The notes under the pieces: generated by a model | The model's input: the letters and a program-made list of their open reading frames with translations, nothing else | Database searches by the model: none | Told to the model about the DNA's origin: nothing | Origin: a virus | Virus record (IMG/VR): IMGVR_UViG_3300041409_000215 | Location: 1 to 34,100 of that record | DNA: 34,100 nt | Strand: one strand, 5' to 3' | Program-made: the position numbers and the translations under genes | In this document: piece after piece, positions 22,569 to 28,512 of the stretch | How the letters are laid out: every line of letters begins with the position of its first letter | Position numbering within the stretch: position 1 is the first letter of the stretch

Positions 22569-23157
22569 TTTCGGCCTCCATTTCGGCGCTTACTTCGTCA
22601 TAGGTTTTGAAGCGGAAGACCTTTTCCGGCGGGCCGGTCGTATGCGTTGCGCCGAGATCGTCAGCCACCCGGCGACACCAGTTCCGCCATGTCGCAGGCC
22701 AGTCGAGCTTCACCCCCCGATCGCCAGGAGCGCTGAGAGCCCAATCAACGAACTTGTCGGCTTCCCGCTTGGCCCTTGGCTCTGGAATGCCCATGCCGGT
22801 GGCTGTAGCCACGTCCGGCAGGTAGTCGCCGATCCTCGTGGCCCGCTTCTTTGGAGCGTTACGGTTCGCCCCTTCTTCCTTTTTGTTCTTTTGTTCTGGT
22901 TTTAAGTTAGTAGTTATATCCTCTACGCGTGCGCGAGGGGACGTTACGTTTTCCGTTACGGTCTGCGTTACGTTACTTGTTACGTCACACCGTAACGCTT
23001 TGCGCTCACGATATCGGGCTTGGCGGGCTGCATTGGATGTCTGTTTCGGCTGTGCTTGCGCCATGTCGCGGTCGATCGACGACACCACTTCAAGCAGGTC
23101 ATCACCGCTCAGGCCGGCTTCCATCAACAGCCGCAATGTTTCGGCGCTGATTCCCAC
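22372..23157 (-). CDS. Phage replication (primosome-type) protein
   Basis: Up to 261 residues. After an N-terminal helical region, SNAARQARYRERKA (41-54) and, near 150-162, VKLDWPATWRNWCRR are hallmarks of DnaT/O-like helicase-loading proteins in rhizobial phages. Between them are four xVTx repeats (residues 58-73) encoded by 12-bp DNA repeats, and a Lys/Glu-rich linker. It probably opens the origin or loads the host helicase. The start is GTG at 23157, sharing a base with the upstream TAG. The last 65 residues have atypical codon use and overlap the next gene, so the functional protein may end near residue 196. Confidence 0.75.
   Translation of the reverse strand: MGISAETLRLLMEAGLSGDDLLEVVSSIDRDMAQAQPKQTSNAARQARYRERKALRCDVTSNVTQTVTENVTSPRARVEDITTNLKPEQKNKKEEGANRNAPKKRATRIGDYLPDVATATGMGIPEPRAKREADKFVDWALSAPGDRGVKLDWPATWRNWCRRVADDLGATHTTGPPEKVFRFKTYDEVSAEMEAESAGRTRTEDLLGEPRAGADFREEAAPQSSFPARSAPPEVRQAGMGSDPRMVALIGQTSRALAFPR
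22942..23001. repeat. 12-bp periodic repeats inside the replication gene (iteron candidate)
   Basis: CGTTACG-type cores occur at 22942, 22954, 22966 and (as TGTTACG) 22978, all 12 bases apart, with one more GTTAC at 22972. An inverted CGTAACG begins at 22991, close to the next 12-base step. Phage origins often lie within the initiator gene, as in lambda O, but the repeats also encode xVTx tetrapeptides. Confidence 0.5.
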
Positions 23158-23369
23158 TAAGCCGCCTCCCGCCTGCTTGCCCGGTGCTCAGGGGGCGTTA
23201 CCGGCGCACAGAGCACGTCGGTGATGGCAGCCGGAGAGCATCCCGTGCAGTAGAAGCGATGCCCGGAGCGCCTCAGAACCAGCTTCCACCCAAAGGCAAC
23301 GGCCGTCCCTACTCGGTCTGCACCAGCAAAGCAGAGCCGTCTCGGGCAGGAGTAGCAACTGAGGATCAT
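23157..23369 (-). CDS. Small cysteine-rich protein, zinc-ribbon candidate
   Basis: A 70-residue protein with C5-x2-C8 and C41-x2-C44 (CYSC and CTGC), with an extra Cys13. The spacing suits a zinc ribbon. It starts at the ATG at 23369, which overlaps the GcrA-like gene stop by four bases, and its TAG stop overlaps the GTG start of the replication gene. No function is known. In this position small zinc proteins may bind DNA or polymerase, but that is a guess. Confidence 0.65.
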   Translation of the reverse strand: MILSCYSCPRRLCFAGADRVGTAVAFGWKLVLRRSGHRFYCTGCSPAAITDVLCAPVTPPEHRASRREAA

Positions 23370-23980
23370 GCTGCCTCCAGCTTGCGGAGCCGCTTGGCTG
23401 GATCTGCACTAGGTCCGCAGCTCAGCTTGAAATGATCGCGGCAGTAGGCGATGCCGGGGATGACCTGAGCGCCGCAGCAAAGCTTCTGTTCAACGGGCAC
23501 GTCCCAATCGCCGACAGGCCAGCGGCAGTGCCGCTTTTGGGTGTCCAGGAAAGGAACTGGCTCAGCGCGCACTATGCGGATGGGTTCGGGCGCAACCGGC
23601 GGCGCGGGACGGAGCAACATGGGTGGAGCCATCCGCGGCTTCGGAAGCTTCGGCCCAGCGACCGGCGGACGCCCATTCACATTGCTCTGGAAATGGACTC
23701 CGATCCTATGCGCGCGGCCTATGGCGGCGTTGCGGGTGATGCCGAGCACCTTTCCCGCAGCGGATGCCGAATGCCCCTCCTTGGCCATCCTGCGCAGCAT
23801 GGCGTCCATCTCTGGCGTCCACTTGCCGCGCACCTTGGGGGTTAACTCCAGCTCCCTGAGCTTCTTCTGGACGCCTTCCAATGTGCGCCCAAGCCGGGCG
23901 GCAATCTCGACCAGGCCTACGCCATCCGTAAGCAGGGCTTCGGCTTGATTGATCTCGCCACGGGTCCACAGGTAGCTCAT
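23366..23980 (-). CDS. gcrA-like: GcrA-like cell-cycle regulator
   Basis: A 204-residue protein. KWTPEMDAMLRRMAKEGHSASAAGKVLG with ITRNAAIGRAHRIG (residues 53-94) is the GcrA DNA-binding domain; CRWPVGDWDVP (152-162), CCG (168-170) and YCRDHF (179-184) form the GcrA C-terminal region, which contacts the sigma-70 RNA polymerase in Caulobacter. Extra to the family is an N-terminal 45-residue helix-turn-helix-like unit (TRGEINQAEALLTDGVGLVEIAARLGRT). GcrA acts at CcrM-methylated GANTC promoters; a phage copy could redirect the host transcription programme or serve as a late activator. Both ends overlap neighbours by four bases. Confidence 0.9.
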   Translation of the reverse strand: MSYLWTRGEINQAEALLTDGVGLVEIAARLGRTLEGVQKKLRELELTPKVRGKWTPEMDAMLRRMAKEGHSASAAGKVLGITRNAAIGRAHRIGVHFQSNVNGRPPVAGPKLPKPRMAPPMLLRPAPPVAPEPIRIVRAEPVPFLDTQKRHCRWPVGDWDVPVEQKLCCGAQVIPGIAYCRDHFKLSCGPSADPAKRLRKLEAA

Positions 23981-24348
23981 GCCGCGTGTGCCTTCTCCTG
24001 GGGTGAAGCGAGGGGCGCTAGGGAACGGCCACGCTCTGCTGCCTTCACAAGATCGATGAAGTGATCGGCCCTGAGCACGACCAGCGTCGGCGCCCGGTCC
24101 TGAGCCACAAACAGGCCGAAATGGTCAGCAAGGAAGTCGTAAAGGAGCTTGAAGCCCCCTGCCCGCTTCTTGGCCTCGAAGCGGCGATCCACGCCCATGA
24201 CCGGGATGGTCAGGTCACCAGCAAAGGAACCGCCGGCGGATCCACTCAGGGGAATGCGCTCGGCTGCTATGCCGGCATCCTGGAACATGTGGACCAGGGC
24301 ACGCTCGAAGCGATCACCCTTCTGTCGTGACGCCCGGCCCCCGCTCAT
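23977..24348 (-). CDS. PDDEXK-type nuclease (Holliday-junction-resolvase-like)
   Basis: A 123-residue protein. RASRQKGDRFERALVHMFQDAG (5-26), then SAGGSFAGDLTIPV (about 37-50) and RRFEAKKRAG (55-64) give the ordered E...GD...ExK arrangement of the PDDEXK nuclease fold. The Asp in GDLTI and the Glu and Lys of FEAKK are the likely catalytic residues. Proteins of this build in phages act as resolvases or structure-specific endonucleases in recombination and packaging. The start and stop overlap neighbours by four bases (ATGA). Confidence 0.75.
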   Translation of the reverse strand: MSGGRASRQKGDRFERALVHMFQDAGIAAERIPLSGSAGGSFAGDLTIPVMGVDRRFEAKKRAGGFKLLYDFLADHFGLFVAQDRAPTLVVLRADHFIDLVKAAERGRSLAPLASPQEKAHAA

Positions 24349-24809
24349 TGCTGGGCACCGCCAGCTCGGGACTGATCCACAACTCCAGCCAGCGACCGAA
24401 GCGCCGGGCTCTCGCGGACCATTTCAACCTGGTTTCCAGCCTCACCAGTCGCCGCCAGCCTTGCGGCTCGGAGTTCGTGGCGGGCGTCTTCTGCGTCTTG
24501 CTCCGCATGAACCCTCCTTGCCTCTTGCAACGCCAATACACGCTGCATTTCCCGGATTTCCCGGTGATCAATCCTTGCCGCTTCCTTGTCCGCTAAGGCC
24601 CGGACGCGCCGCCGCGTCCACTCCTTGTTGACCTTCCGGAGCTCGGAATAGACGGTCTCGAGAATTGTCTTGCGCTTGATCGCACCGTAATGGCGCCCGG
24701 CAATCTTGCGGATCAGATCAGCGGCGATATCGCCATCCGATCGGAACAGATCGTCGGAGAAAGCGCAGTCAGACATTTCCACGTCCTTGGGTGATTTTCC
24801 CACGTTCAT
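24345..24809 (-). CDS. Conserved early protein, helical
   Basis: A 154-residue protein. The core MSDCAFSDDLFRSDGDIAADLIRKIAGRHYGAIKRKTILETVYSELRKVNKEWTRRRVRAL looks conserved and DNA-binding (helical, basic), followed by a charged coiled-coil (REIREMQRVLALQEARRVHAEQDAEDARHELRAARLA). I use the ATG at 24809, with GGAGAG about eight bases upstream. The ATG at 24776 also has a good Shine-Dalgarno (AAGGA) and may be the true start. It is the first gene after the 24810-25129 gap, and it heads the nuclease-GcrA-zinc-replication series by overlap. Function unknown. Confidence 0.7.
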   Translation of the reverse strand: MNVGKSPKDVEMSDCAFSDDLFRSDGDIAADLIRKIAGRHYGAIKRKTILETVYSELRKVNKEWTRRRVRALADKEAARIDHREIREMQRVLALQEARRVHAEQDAEDARHELRAARLAATGEAGNQVEMVRESPALRSLAGVVDQSRAGGAQQ

Positions 24810-24966
24810 GGGTTGGCTCTCCGCTAGATTTCCCAGCGTGAGAGACGGAGATTCCGAAGTGTTTGCAGACGCCTTGCCGGGCGAAATCAGTGAGCAGGCC
24901 TTGCCGGGCCCGGTTCACATACTTGTGCCGCTGCGAGACTTGTTCGTGCGGCTTGTGGAAGAGAGA

Positions 24967-24987
24967 GGCGGGGCCGAAGCCCACGCC
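24967..24987 (-). terminator. UUCG-loop hairpin following structured element 2
   Basis: On the minus strand GGCG(T)GGGC-TTCG-GCCCCGCC forms eight base pairs with one bulged T and a C(UUCG)G tetraloop, followed by TCTCTCTT. It lies 30 bases past the element at 25018-25106. This is the most terminator-like structure in the 24810-25129 gap. Confidence 0.5.
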
Positions 24988-25017
24988 GAGAGTTGCGGAA
25001 CCAAGCCCATGAAGAAG

Positions 25018-25106
25018 GCTGACCGGCCCGAGACTCGAACGGTGCCCGCCGTTCAAATGCCGCTTAATCCCCGCACGTCGGGCACCTTGAAGGCTGTCGT
25101 TCAGCC
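25018..25106 (-). ncRNA. Candidate structured, tRNA-like RNA (element 2)
   Basis: This sits in the 320-base gap 24810-25129, where I see no convincing gene. GGCTGA (25018-25023) can pair with TCAGCC (25101-25106) and GGTGCCCG (25041-25048) with CGGGCACC (25079-25086), an 8-bp perfect stem. Minus-strand GGCTG-AACGA-CAGCC is a competing 5' hairpin, and GTTCGAGTC follows the 8-bp stem as a T-loop-like motif. The plan (outer 6 bp, inner 8 bp, TTCGA after it, a hairpin about 30 bases on) is the same as element 1, though the sequences differ. The rest of the gap has a 12-bp direct repeat (24871, 24898) and the palindrome CCGGGCCCGG (24904-24913). Confidence 0.4.
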
Positions 25107-25129
25107 CGAAGGGATGGCAGGGGCGGATT

Positions 25130-25294
25130 TCAGCCATGATGGTCAGCCTCGTGACCGATCAGGCGAAGCTCATGGAGATAGCGGCCGGCCGCGAAGGAGA
25201 CCGGCGCAAGGATCGTGAAAGCCAGCGCCGTCCATGGGCCGGAGCCGAACAGCGCGAGCCAGAAGAATGCGGAGAAGAGGAGAGCCAGCGTCAT
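25130..25294 (-). CDS. Small membrane protein, 54 residues
   Basis: Translating from the ATG at 25294 gives MTLALLFSAFFWLALFGSG, then WTALAFTILAPVSFAAGRYL and a His-rich end (GHEADHHG). Two membrane-spanning stretches lie at about residues 3-20 and 21-38. Its start overlaps the next upstream membrane gene stop by four bases (ATGA), which supports it despite the length. It may act with that neighbour. Function unknown; candidates are inner-membrane host modulators. Confidence 0.6.
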   Translation of the reverse strand: MTLALLFSAFFWLALFGSGPWTALAFTILAPVSFAAGRYLHELRLIGHEADHHG

Positions 25295-25473
25295 GGCCGC
25301 GTAAGCTCCTCAGCCACATCACTAGCCACGAGGACTATTATAAAGGCAGCAACAAGACCCAACGACCAGTCGGCGTCCTCGATTGTGGCAGCTACGCCCA
25401 CCACAATCCAAGTGAACCGGTGGAGCCAGTAGAAGAACAGGTTGAGGGAGAGCCAGCCAATTGCTGCAATCAT
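25291..25473 (-). CDS. Small membrane protein, 60 residues
   Basis: Two hydrophobic segments, about residues 3-28 (AAIGWLSLNLFFYWLHRF plus TWIVVGVAA) and 37-51 (SLGLVAAFIIVLVAS), with an acidic link between them. It overlaps the genes on both sides by four bases, so it belongs to the leftward early operon. There is no signal for its role. Together with the 54-residue gene it could form a paired membrane complex. Confidence 0.65.
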   Translation of the reverse strand: MIAAIGWLSLNLFFYWLHRFTWIVVGVAATIEDADWSLGLVAAFIIVLVASDVAEELTRP

Positions 25474-25694
25474 TGGAAAGCCACCTCCTCAGCATCCCGA
25501 GTCCGCCATCCGCCGACAGGACGCGGCTTGAGCATCACCGACGGCGCGGCAGTGTCCGGAGCACCGTTGCCCCAGCCAGAACCCCAGCCTCCTGCGCAGA
25601 TCGCCTCCATCAGAGGAGACAGACGGAACATGCGCTCGTGCTGCTCGTCGGAGAGGCGGCAGGGGAAGGGAATAACGGTGGCCGTGTCGCTCAT
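25470..25694 (-). CDS. Hypothetical protein, 74 residues
   Basis: The start MSDTATVIPFPCRLSDEQHERMFRLSPLMEAI is placed at 25694, where ATGA overlaps the GapR-like gene stop; the longer frame runs out of phase through that gene. The middle is Gly/Trp-rich (GGWGSGWGNGAP). The TVIPFP opening is common in small proteobacterial and phage proteins. Family not recognised, function unknown. Confidence 0.6.
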   Translation of the reverse strand: MSDTATVIPFPCRLSDEQHERMFRLSPLMEAICAGGWGSGWGNGAPDTAAPSVMLKPRPVGGWRTRDAEEVAFQ

Positions 25695-26245
25695 GCGGCA
25701 TGCGCCTCCATTGCCTTCGAGCAGGTGAAACAGTGATGGGGACCGCTCGCCGCGCAGCACTCGGGGCGCTGGCAATGCGGGCGCAGCACGTAGGGCCTGC
25801 GCTGGAATGGTGGGGCGACGGCAACCGGAGTCACCGCCGCCCCCTCGGAACGCCCTTCGTGGCCCGCAAGCGTCTCGCTACCTATGCCGGCTGGGGGCGC
25901 TTCGCCTTGCGGAGCTGCGCCCGAGGATGCCTCGCCACCCGCGCTTACATCGCGGTTAGAAGGGCTCGGTGGGTTCCTGCGACCCTCGTGTGCACGCACA
26001 CGCGAGGGTGTTCCTTCGATGCTTTCGAGATAGAGGCCGAACAGCGTGTCGGCCTCCTCAAGCGCGGCGCTGCCCAGCTTCTCACGCTGCCTGCGGAAAG
26101 CGAGCACCTGGCGCAGCACCTTCACGTCAAAGCCGCTGGCCTTGGCTTCCTTGTAGACTTCCGACTTGTCGGCGTTGCGCTCGGCAATCTCAGCCTCAAG
26201 GCTTTCGATGCGGCGCGCCAGATCGCGGAGAGCCGTGTCGCTCAT
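25691..26245 (-). CDS. gapR-like: GapR-like nucleoid protein with an added C-terminal Cys/His region
   Basis: A 184-residue protein. Residues 1-80 (LRDLARRIESLEAEIAERNADKSEVYKEAKASGFDVKVLRQVLAFRRQ) match the DUF2312/GapR family, which in Caulobacter forms clamps on overtwisted DNA and supports replication. Family members are about 90 residues; this one continues with a Gly/Ala/Pro linker (about 80-150) and a C-terminus holding Cys158, Cys163, Cys164, Cys172 and Cys175 plus His157, His170 and His171, a possible zinc site. It may clamp phage DNA or interfere with host GapR. It lies in the first leftward operon after the Cro-like gene. Confidence 0.88.
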   Translation of the reverse strand: MSDTALRDLARRIESLEAEIAERNADKSEVYKEAKASGFDVKVLRQVLAFRRQREKLGSAALEEADTLFGLYLESIEGTPSRVRAHEGRRNPPSPSNRDVSAGGEASSGAAPQGEAPPAGIGSETLAGHEGRSEGAAVTPVAVAPPFQRRPYVLRPHCQRPECCAASGPHHCFTCSKAMEAHAA

Positions 26246-26490
26246 TGGGCGAGCGCTCCCGTTTCAGTGCTTTGGGGCTGGGGAGCAAAATCCGCCTCGG
26301 AGAGGTCGGCGCCTGTCGCTCTTGCGTATTCAAGCAGCTTGGAAACATGCCAGTGGGGCACTGCCCCGCCTGTCCCCCCGAGCGCTCTGGGCCGAGCCCA
26401 GTTAGAAACCCGAGTGCGGTGCACGCCGACGGCCTTCGCAACCGCTGAAGGGCCGCCGAGCTTCCGAATGATGGTCTGCGCTGGTTCCAT
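26242..26490 (-). CDS. Cro/YdaS-like repressor
   Basis: An 82-residue protein with the helix-turn-helix IRKLGGPSAVAKAVGVHRTRVSNWARP (about 8-34) and the phrase PHWHVSKLLEYA, typical of YdaS/Cro-like regulators. It is the first gene of the leftward early operon, divergent from the S24 repressor, which is the classical Cro position; it should repress the repressor and its own promoter late in the early phase. The ATG at 26490 lies only a few bases past the expected transcription start, so its mRNA may be leaderless. Confidence 0.85.
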   Translation of the reverse strand: MEPAQTIIRKLGGPSAVAKAVGVHRTRVSNWARPRALGGTGGAVPHWHVSKLLEYARATGADLSEADFAPQPQSTETGALAQ

Positions 26491-26500
26491 ATTGGCTCGT

Positions 26501-26528
26501 ATAGTAGCGATTTCCGCTACGTTTGCAA
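26501..26528 (-). promoter_or_regulatory. Leftward early promoter with operator O1
   Basis: On the minus strand a TTGCAA -35 box (26523-26528) and a TACTAT -10 box (26501-26506) are 16 bases apart. The 17-bp operator GTAGCGATTTCCGCTAC (26504-26520) fills the space between them, so bound repressor would block polymerase. Transcription would start at about 26494, just before the Cro-like ATG. Confidence 0.7.
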
Positions 26529-26559
26529 GAGCAATGTGGAGATTTTCGCGACAGACGCC

Positions 26560-26578
26560 GTAGCGATAAAAACGCTAC
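26560..26578 (+). promoter_or_regulatory. Operator O2 upstream of the repressor gene
   Basis: GTAGCGATAAAAACGCTAC is a 19-bp palindrome with the same GTAGCG/CGCTAC arms as O1 but a 7-base spacer. It ends 9 bases before the repressor ATG and overlaps a possible -10 box (GATAAA), so it could serve autoregulation or Cro binding. Confidence 0.65.
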
Positions 26579-26587
26579 GTTCCAGAG

Positions 26588-27370
26588 ATGTCGCCAGAAT
26601 GGGTTTTGAGGGCCCTGACTCACAAGGGCATAGGGCAGGCCGAACTAGGTCGTCAGCTCAGTGCTGCGCTCGGCTATAACGTGGACCGGGCAGCGGTGAA
26701 CAAGATGATAGGGCGGGGAGGAAAGAAGCCTCGAAAAATCACTTGGGCGGAGGCGCGGGCCATCTCGCGAATTACCGGCCTGCCGCTACCCGAGGACGAC
26801 CCGCCACAGGAACTCCGGTACGAGCCGCTCGAAGAAAATGACCCTCGGTGGCGGCCAGATAGCGACGACCCTACCACCCCATATAGCGGCAGCGAGTATC
26901 GCCCCTCAGTTCCGGGTGCAATGGCCGAACTCAACGTCGAGCCTGGGGCTGGCGAAGGGCGCGTTGGCCCACTGTCGCAATATGCCATCCGCAACGGAGA
27001 CACCTACAGCGGTCACGAGGTCGTCGGCGAATGGCTTTTCCCAGAGCCGTTTGTACGGCATCAGCTTGGCACGTCCCCATCACGCGCTGTCGTTATGAAG
27101 GTAGTCGGCGACTCGATGGAGCCCACATTCCGTCCCGACGATCGAGTTATCGTTGACCTGACGCAGACAACAATGGTGGCTGATACGGTTTATGTGATTG
27201 ATGATCGGATCGGGCCGCCGCAAATCAAACGGCTTCAACGCGTGCTGTTTAGCGACCCGGTGATGGTACACATCATTTCCGACAACCCAGCCCACCGAAC
27301 GGACCCTCCGGTCGAATTGGCGCGGGTAAACATCCTGGGCCGGGTCTGCGGGCATGTTGCAAGGCGATGA
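26588..27370 (+). CDS. S24-family (CI/LexA-like) phage repressor
   Basis: A 260-residue repressor. The N-terminal region (residues 1-65) carries a helix-turn-helix with QAELGRQLSAALGYNVDRAAVNKMI. After an acidic linker, the S24 domain (about 110-260) has the catalytic Ser176 in VVGDSMEPTF and Lys214 in PQIKRL. EPGAGEG holds an Ala121-Gly122 pair in the place expected for self-cleavage. It should keep both early arms off by binding the GTAGCG palindromes and be cleaved upon RecA activation. Co-transcribed with the following membrane gene (ATGA overlap) and followed by a terminator. Confidence 0.92.
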   Translation: MSPEWVLRALTHKGIGQAELGRQLSAALGYNVDRAAVNKMIGRGGKKPRKITWAEARAISRITGLPLPEDDPPQELRYEPLEENDPRWRPDSDDPTTPYSGSEYRPSVPGAMAELNVEPGAGEGRVGPLSQYAIRNGDTYSGHEVVGEWLFPEPFVRHQLGTSPSRAVVMKVVGDSMEPTFRPDDRVIVDLTQTTMVADTVYVIDDRIGPPQIKRLQRVLFSDPVMVHIISDNPAHRTDPPVELARVNILGRVCGHVARR

Positions 27371-27780
27371 GCGAAGCCGCGCGCAACCAGCCGACCTTGC
27401 CCGGCATTGAGCCAAGGCGCATAGTGGCTGACGATATGAGCGCCCCAGAGATAGACGCGAAGATCGCCGCAGCTGAGGCTCGGACAGACACTAAGTTTGC
27501 CCAGGTGCAAGGCACGTTGTCCATGATCGCTCGCGACCTGGCGCGGCTGTCAGAGGATAATCGCGCCACCCGGACGACCGTCAGAAACACGGGCTGGGCT
27601 TTGGCCGGGCTGATCATCGCTGTAGCGGCAATGGGCATTACCGTTTTCGGAATCATGGGCGACCGCTTCATAGCCGGCATGAGTGCCAGCGAGATTGCTG
27701 ACCGCGCCGCTGAGCGCGCCATGCTCCGCTCTTTCGAGGCGGTCAAAGCGTCACCACCAACCACACCCGTCGCCAAGTAG
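27367..27780 (+). CDS. Membrane-anchored coiled-coil protein co-expressed with the repressor
   Basis: A 137-residue protein: an N-terminal coiled-coil (about 24-70, IDAKIAAAEARTDTKFAQVQGTLSMIARDLARL), one transmembrane segment at about 77-98 (WALAGLIIAVAAMGITVFGIM) and a short helical tail. It overlaps the repressor stop by four bases and ends before the terminator, so it would be made in lysogens. This position and shape suggest superinfection exclusion or another lysogenic-conversion role; there is no sequence match to a known exclusion protein that I recognise. Confidence 0.75.
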   Translation: MSEAARNQPTLPGIEPRRIVADDMSAPEIDAKIAAAEARTDTKFAQVQGTLSMIARDLARLSEDNRATRTTVRNTGWALAGLIIAVAAMGITVFGIMGDRFIAGMSASEIADRAAERAMLRSFEAVKASPPTTPVAK

Positions 27781-27804
27781 GCCCGCACCGCACCGTCTGA
27801 ACCC

Positions 27805-27828
27805 AGCCCCGCTCCGGCGGGGCTTTTT
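27805..27828 (+). terminator. Rho-independent terminator of the repressor operon
   Basis: GCCCCGC (27806-27812) pairs with GCGGGGC (27817-27823), extended by an A-T pair, and is followed by TTTTTG. It ends the repressor and membrane-protein transcript before the rightward early promoter. Confidence 0.85.
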
Positions 27829-27859
27829 GTTTCGCGTGCATTTTTTCGCTACATAGCTA

Positions 27860-27888
27860 TTGCGTCTCGTAGCGATTTCCGCTACATC
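27860..27888 (+). promoter_or_regulatory. Rightward early promoter with operator O3
   Basis: TTGCGT (27860-27865) and TACATC (27883-27888) are spaced 17 bases as -35 and -10 boxes. Operator O3 (27869-27885) has the identical 17 bases of O1 and sits between them. A further CGCTAC half-site occurs at 27848-27853. The first gene of the rightward operon starts at 27935. Confidence 0.7.
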
Positions 27889-27934
27889 ACTCCTATGAAC
27901 AGCGGCGGGTTTGATCCCGCCCCAGGAGGACGGG

Positions 27935-28237
27935 ATGCCCGAAGTCAGCTTTCAGACAACCTCGGAGGAGTTTGAGACGATCGGCAAGATCGCGGCTCGT
28001 GCATGGGCTGTGGACTGGCTGCGGCGCTCATACGGTTCTCGCATGGATATTCACATGGACGTCACTGCTGTCCATGCGAACGGCAATCCGCTCCGGCTGC
28101 GCGATCTGCTCGCGGCCGATGACTTCAACTTCGCTCACGACATCAGCGGCATCTGTAACTGCCTTGATCGGGAAACCGGCCAGCTAACGCGCAACTTCTC
28201 GCCGCGCTTCTCTCGCCGCGAACTCGTCGCCGCCTGA
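27935..28237 (+). CDS. Conserved small phage protein (DUF6874-like)
   Basis: A 100-residue protein starting MPEVSFQTTSEEFETIGKIAARAWAVDWLRRSYG and containing LRLRDLLAADDFNFAHDISGICNCLDRETG (about residues 54-83). I recall this arrangement from small early phage proteins of the DUF6874 type, but I am not certain of the family name. The ATG at 27935 follows AGGAGG by about six bases, a strong ribosome-binding site. It is the first gene of the rightward early operon, under the repressed promoter, so it is probably an early host-directed or replication-related factor. Function unknown. Confidence 0.65.
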   Translation: MPEVSFQTTSEEFETIGKIAARAWAVDWLRRSYGSRMDIHMDVTAVHANGNPLRLRDLLAADDFNFAHDISGICNCLDRETGQLTRNFSPRFSRRELVAA

Positions 28238-28248
28238 TCCCCACACAC

Positions 28249-28274
28249 CACGCAGAGCGGAGCAATCCAGATGA
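28249..28274 (+). repeat. Duplicated 26-base leader, copy 1
   Basis: A 26-base stretch ending in ATGA, matching 28487-28512 at 25 of 26 positions (a C/A difference at 28263). It holds the GCGGAG ribosome-binding sequence and the start codon of the 71-residue gene. Confidence 0.85.
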
Positions 28275-28486
28275 CGCGCACGACCCAGTTTGATGACCAC
28301 ATAACCCGCCACCGATTGCATCATGCCCGCGCGGCGCACGAGAGCCCGAACCGTCCCCGCTACGATAGCGCCGACGACTACTATCAGGCCCGCGACTACA
28401 TCGCGTTTCTCAGCGCCAAGCTGGCCGCTCAGACCGTGCTTGAGGCGGACCCGATGCACTTCTGGTTCGGCCGCCAATCCAACTGA
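28271..28486 (+). CDS. Hypothetical protein, 71 residues
   Basis: A His/Arg-rich protein: MTRTTQFDDHITRHRLHHARAAHES followed by SADDYYQARDYIAFLSAKLAAQTVLEADPMHFWFG, mostly helical. I do not recognise it. Its start region is a near-exact copy of that of the next gene. It lies second in the rightward early operon. The protein itself shows no relation to its neighbour, so only the leader was duplicated. Confidence 0.6.
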   Translation: MTRTTQFDDHITRHRLHHARAAHESPNRPRYDSADDYYQARDYIAFLSAKLAAQTVLEADPMHFWFGRQSN

Positions 28487-28512
28487 CACGCAGAGCGGAG
28501 AAATCCAGATGA
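28487..28512 (+). repeat. Duplicated 26-base leader, copy 2
   Basis: Matches 28249-28274 with a single mismatch. It directly follows the stop of the 71-residue gene and carries the ribosome-binding site and start of the 69-residue gene. Confidence 0.85.

Noticed and set aside
24769-25137. A 122-residue minus-strand frame starting MAEIRPCHPFGLNDS
   Set aside because: It runs through the structured element and the UUCG hairpin and into the 24345-24809 gene in another frame; composition is unlike its neighbours and it has no own ribosome-binding site.
24706-25218. A 170-residue plus-strand frame
   Set aside because: Antisense to two supported genes at its ends, no ribosome-binding site, and Pro/Arg-rich composition typical of high-GC shadow frames.
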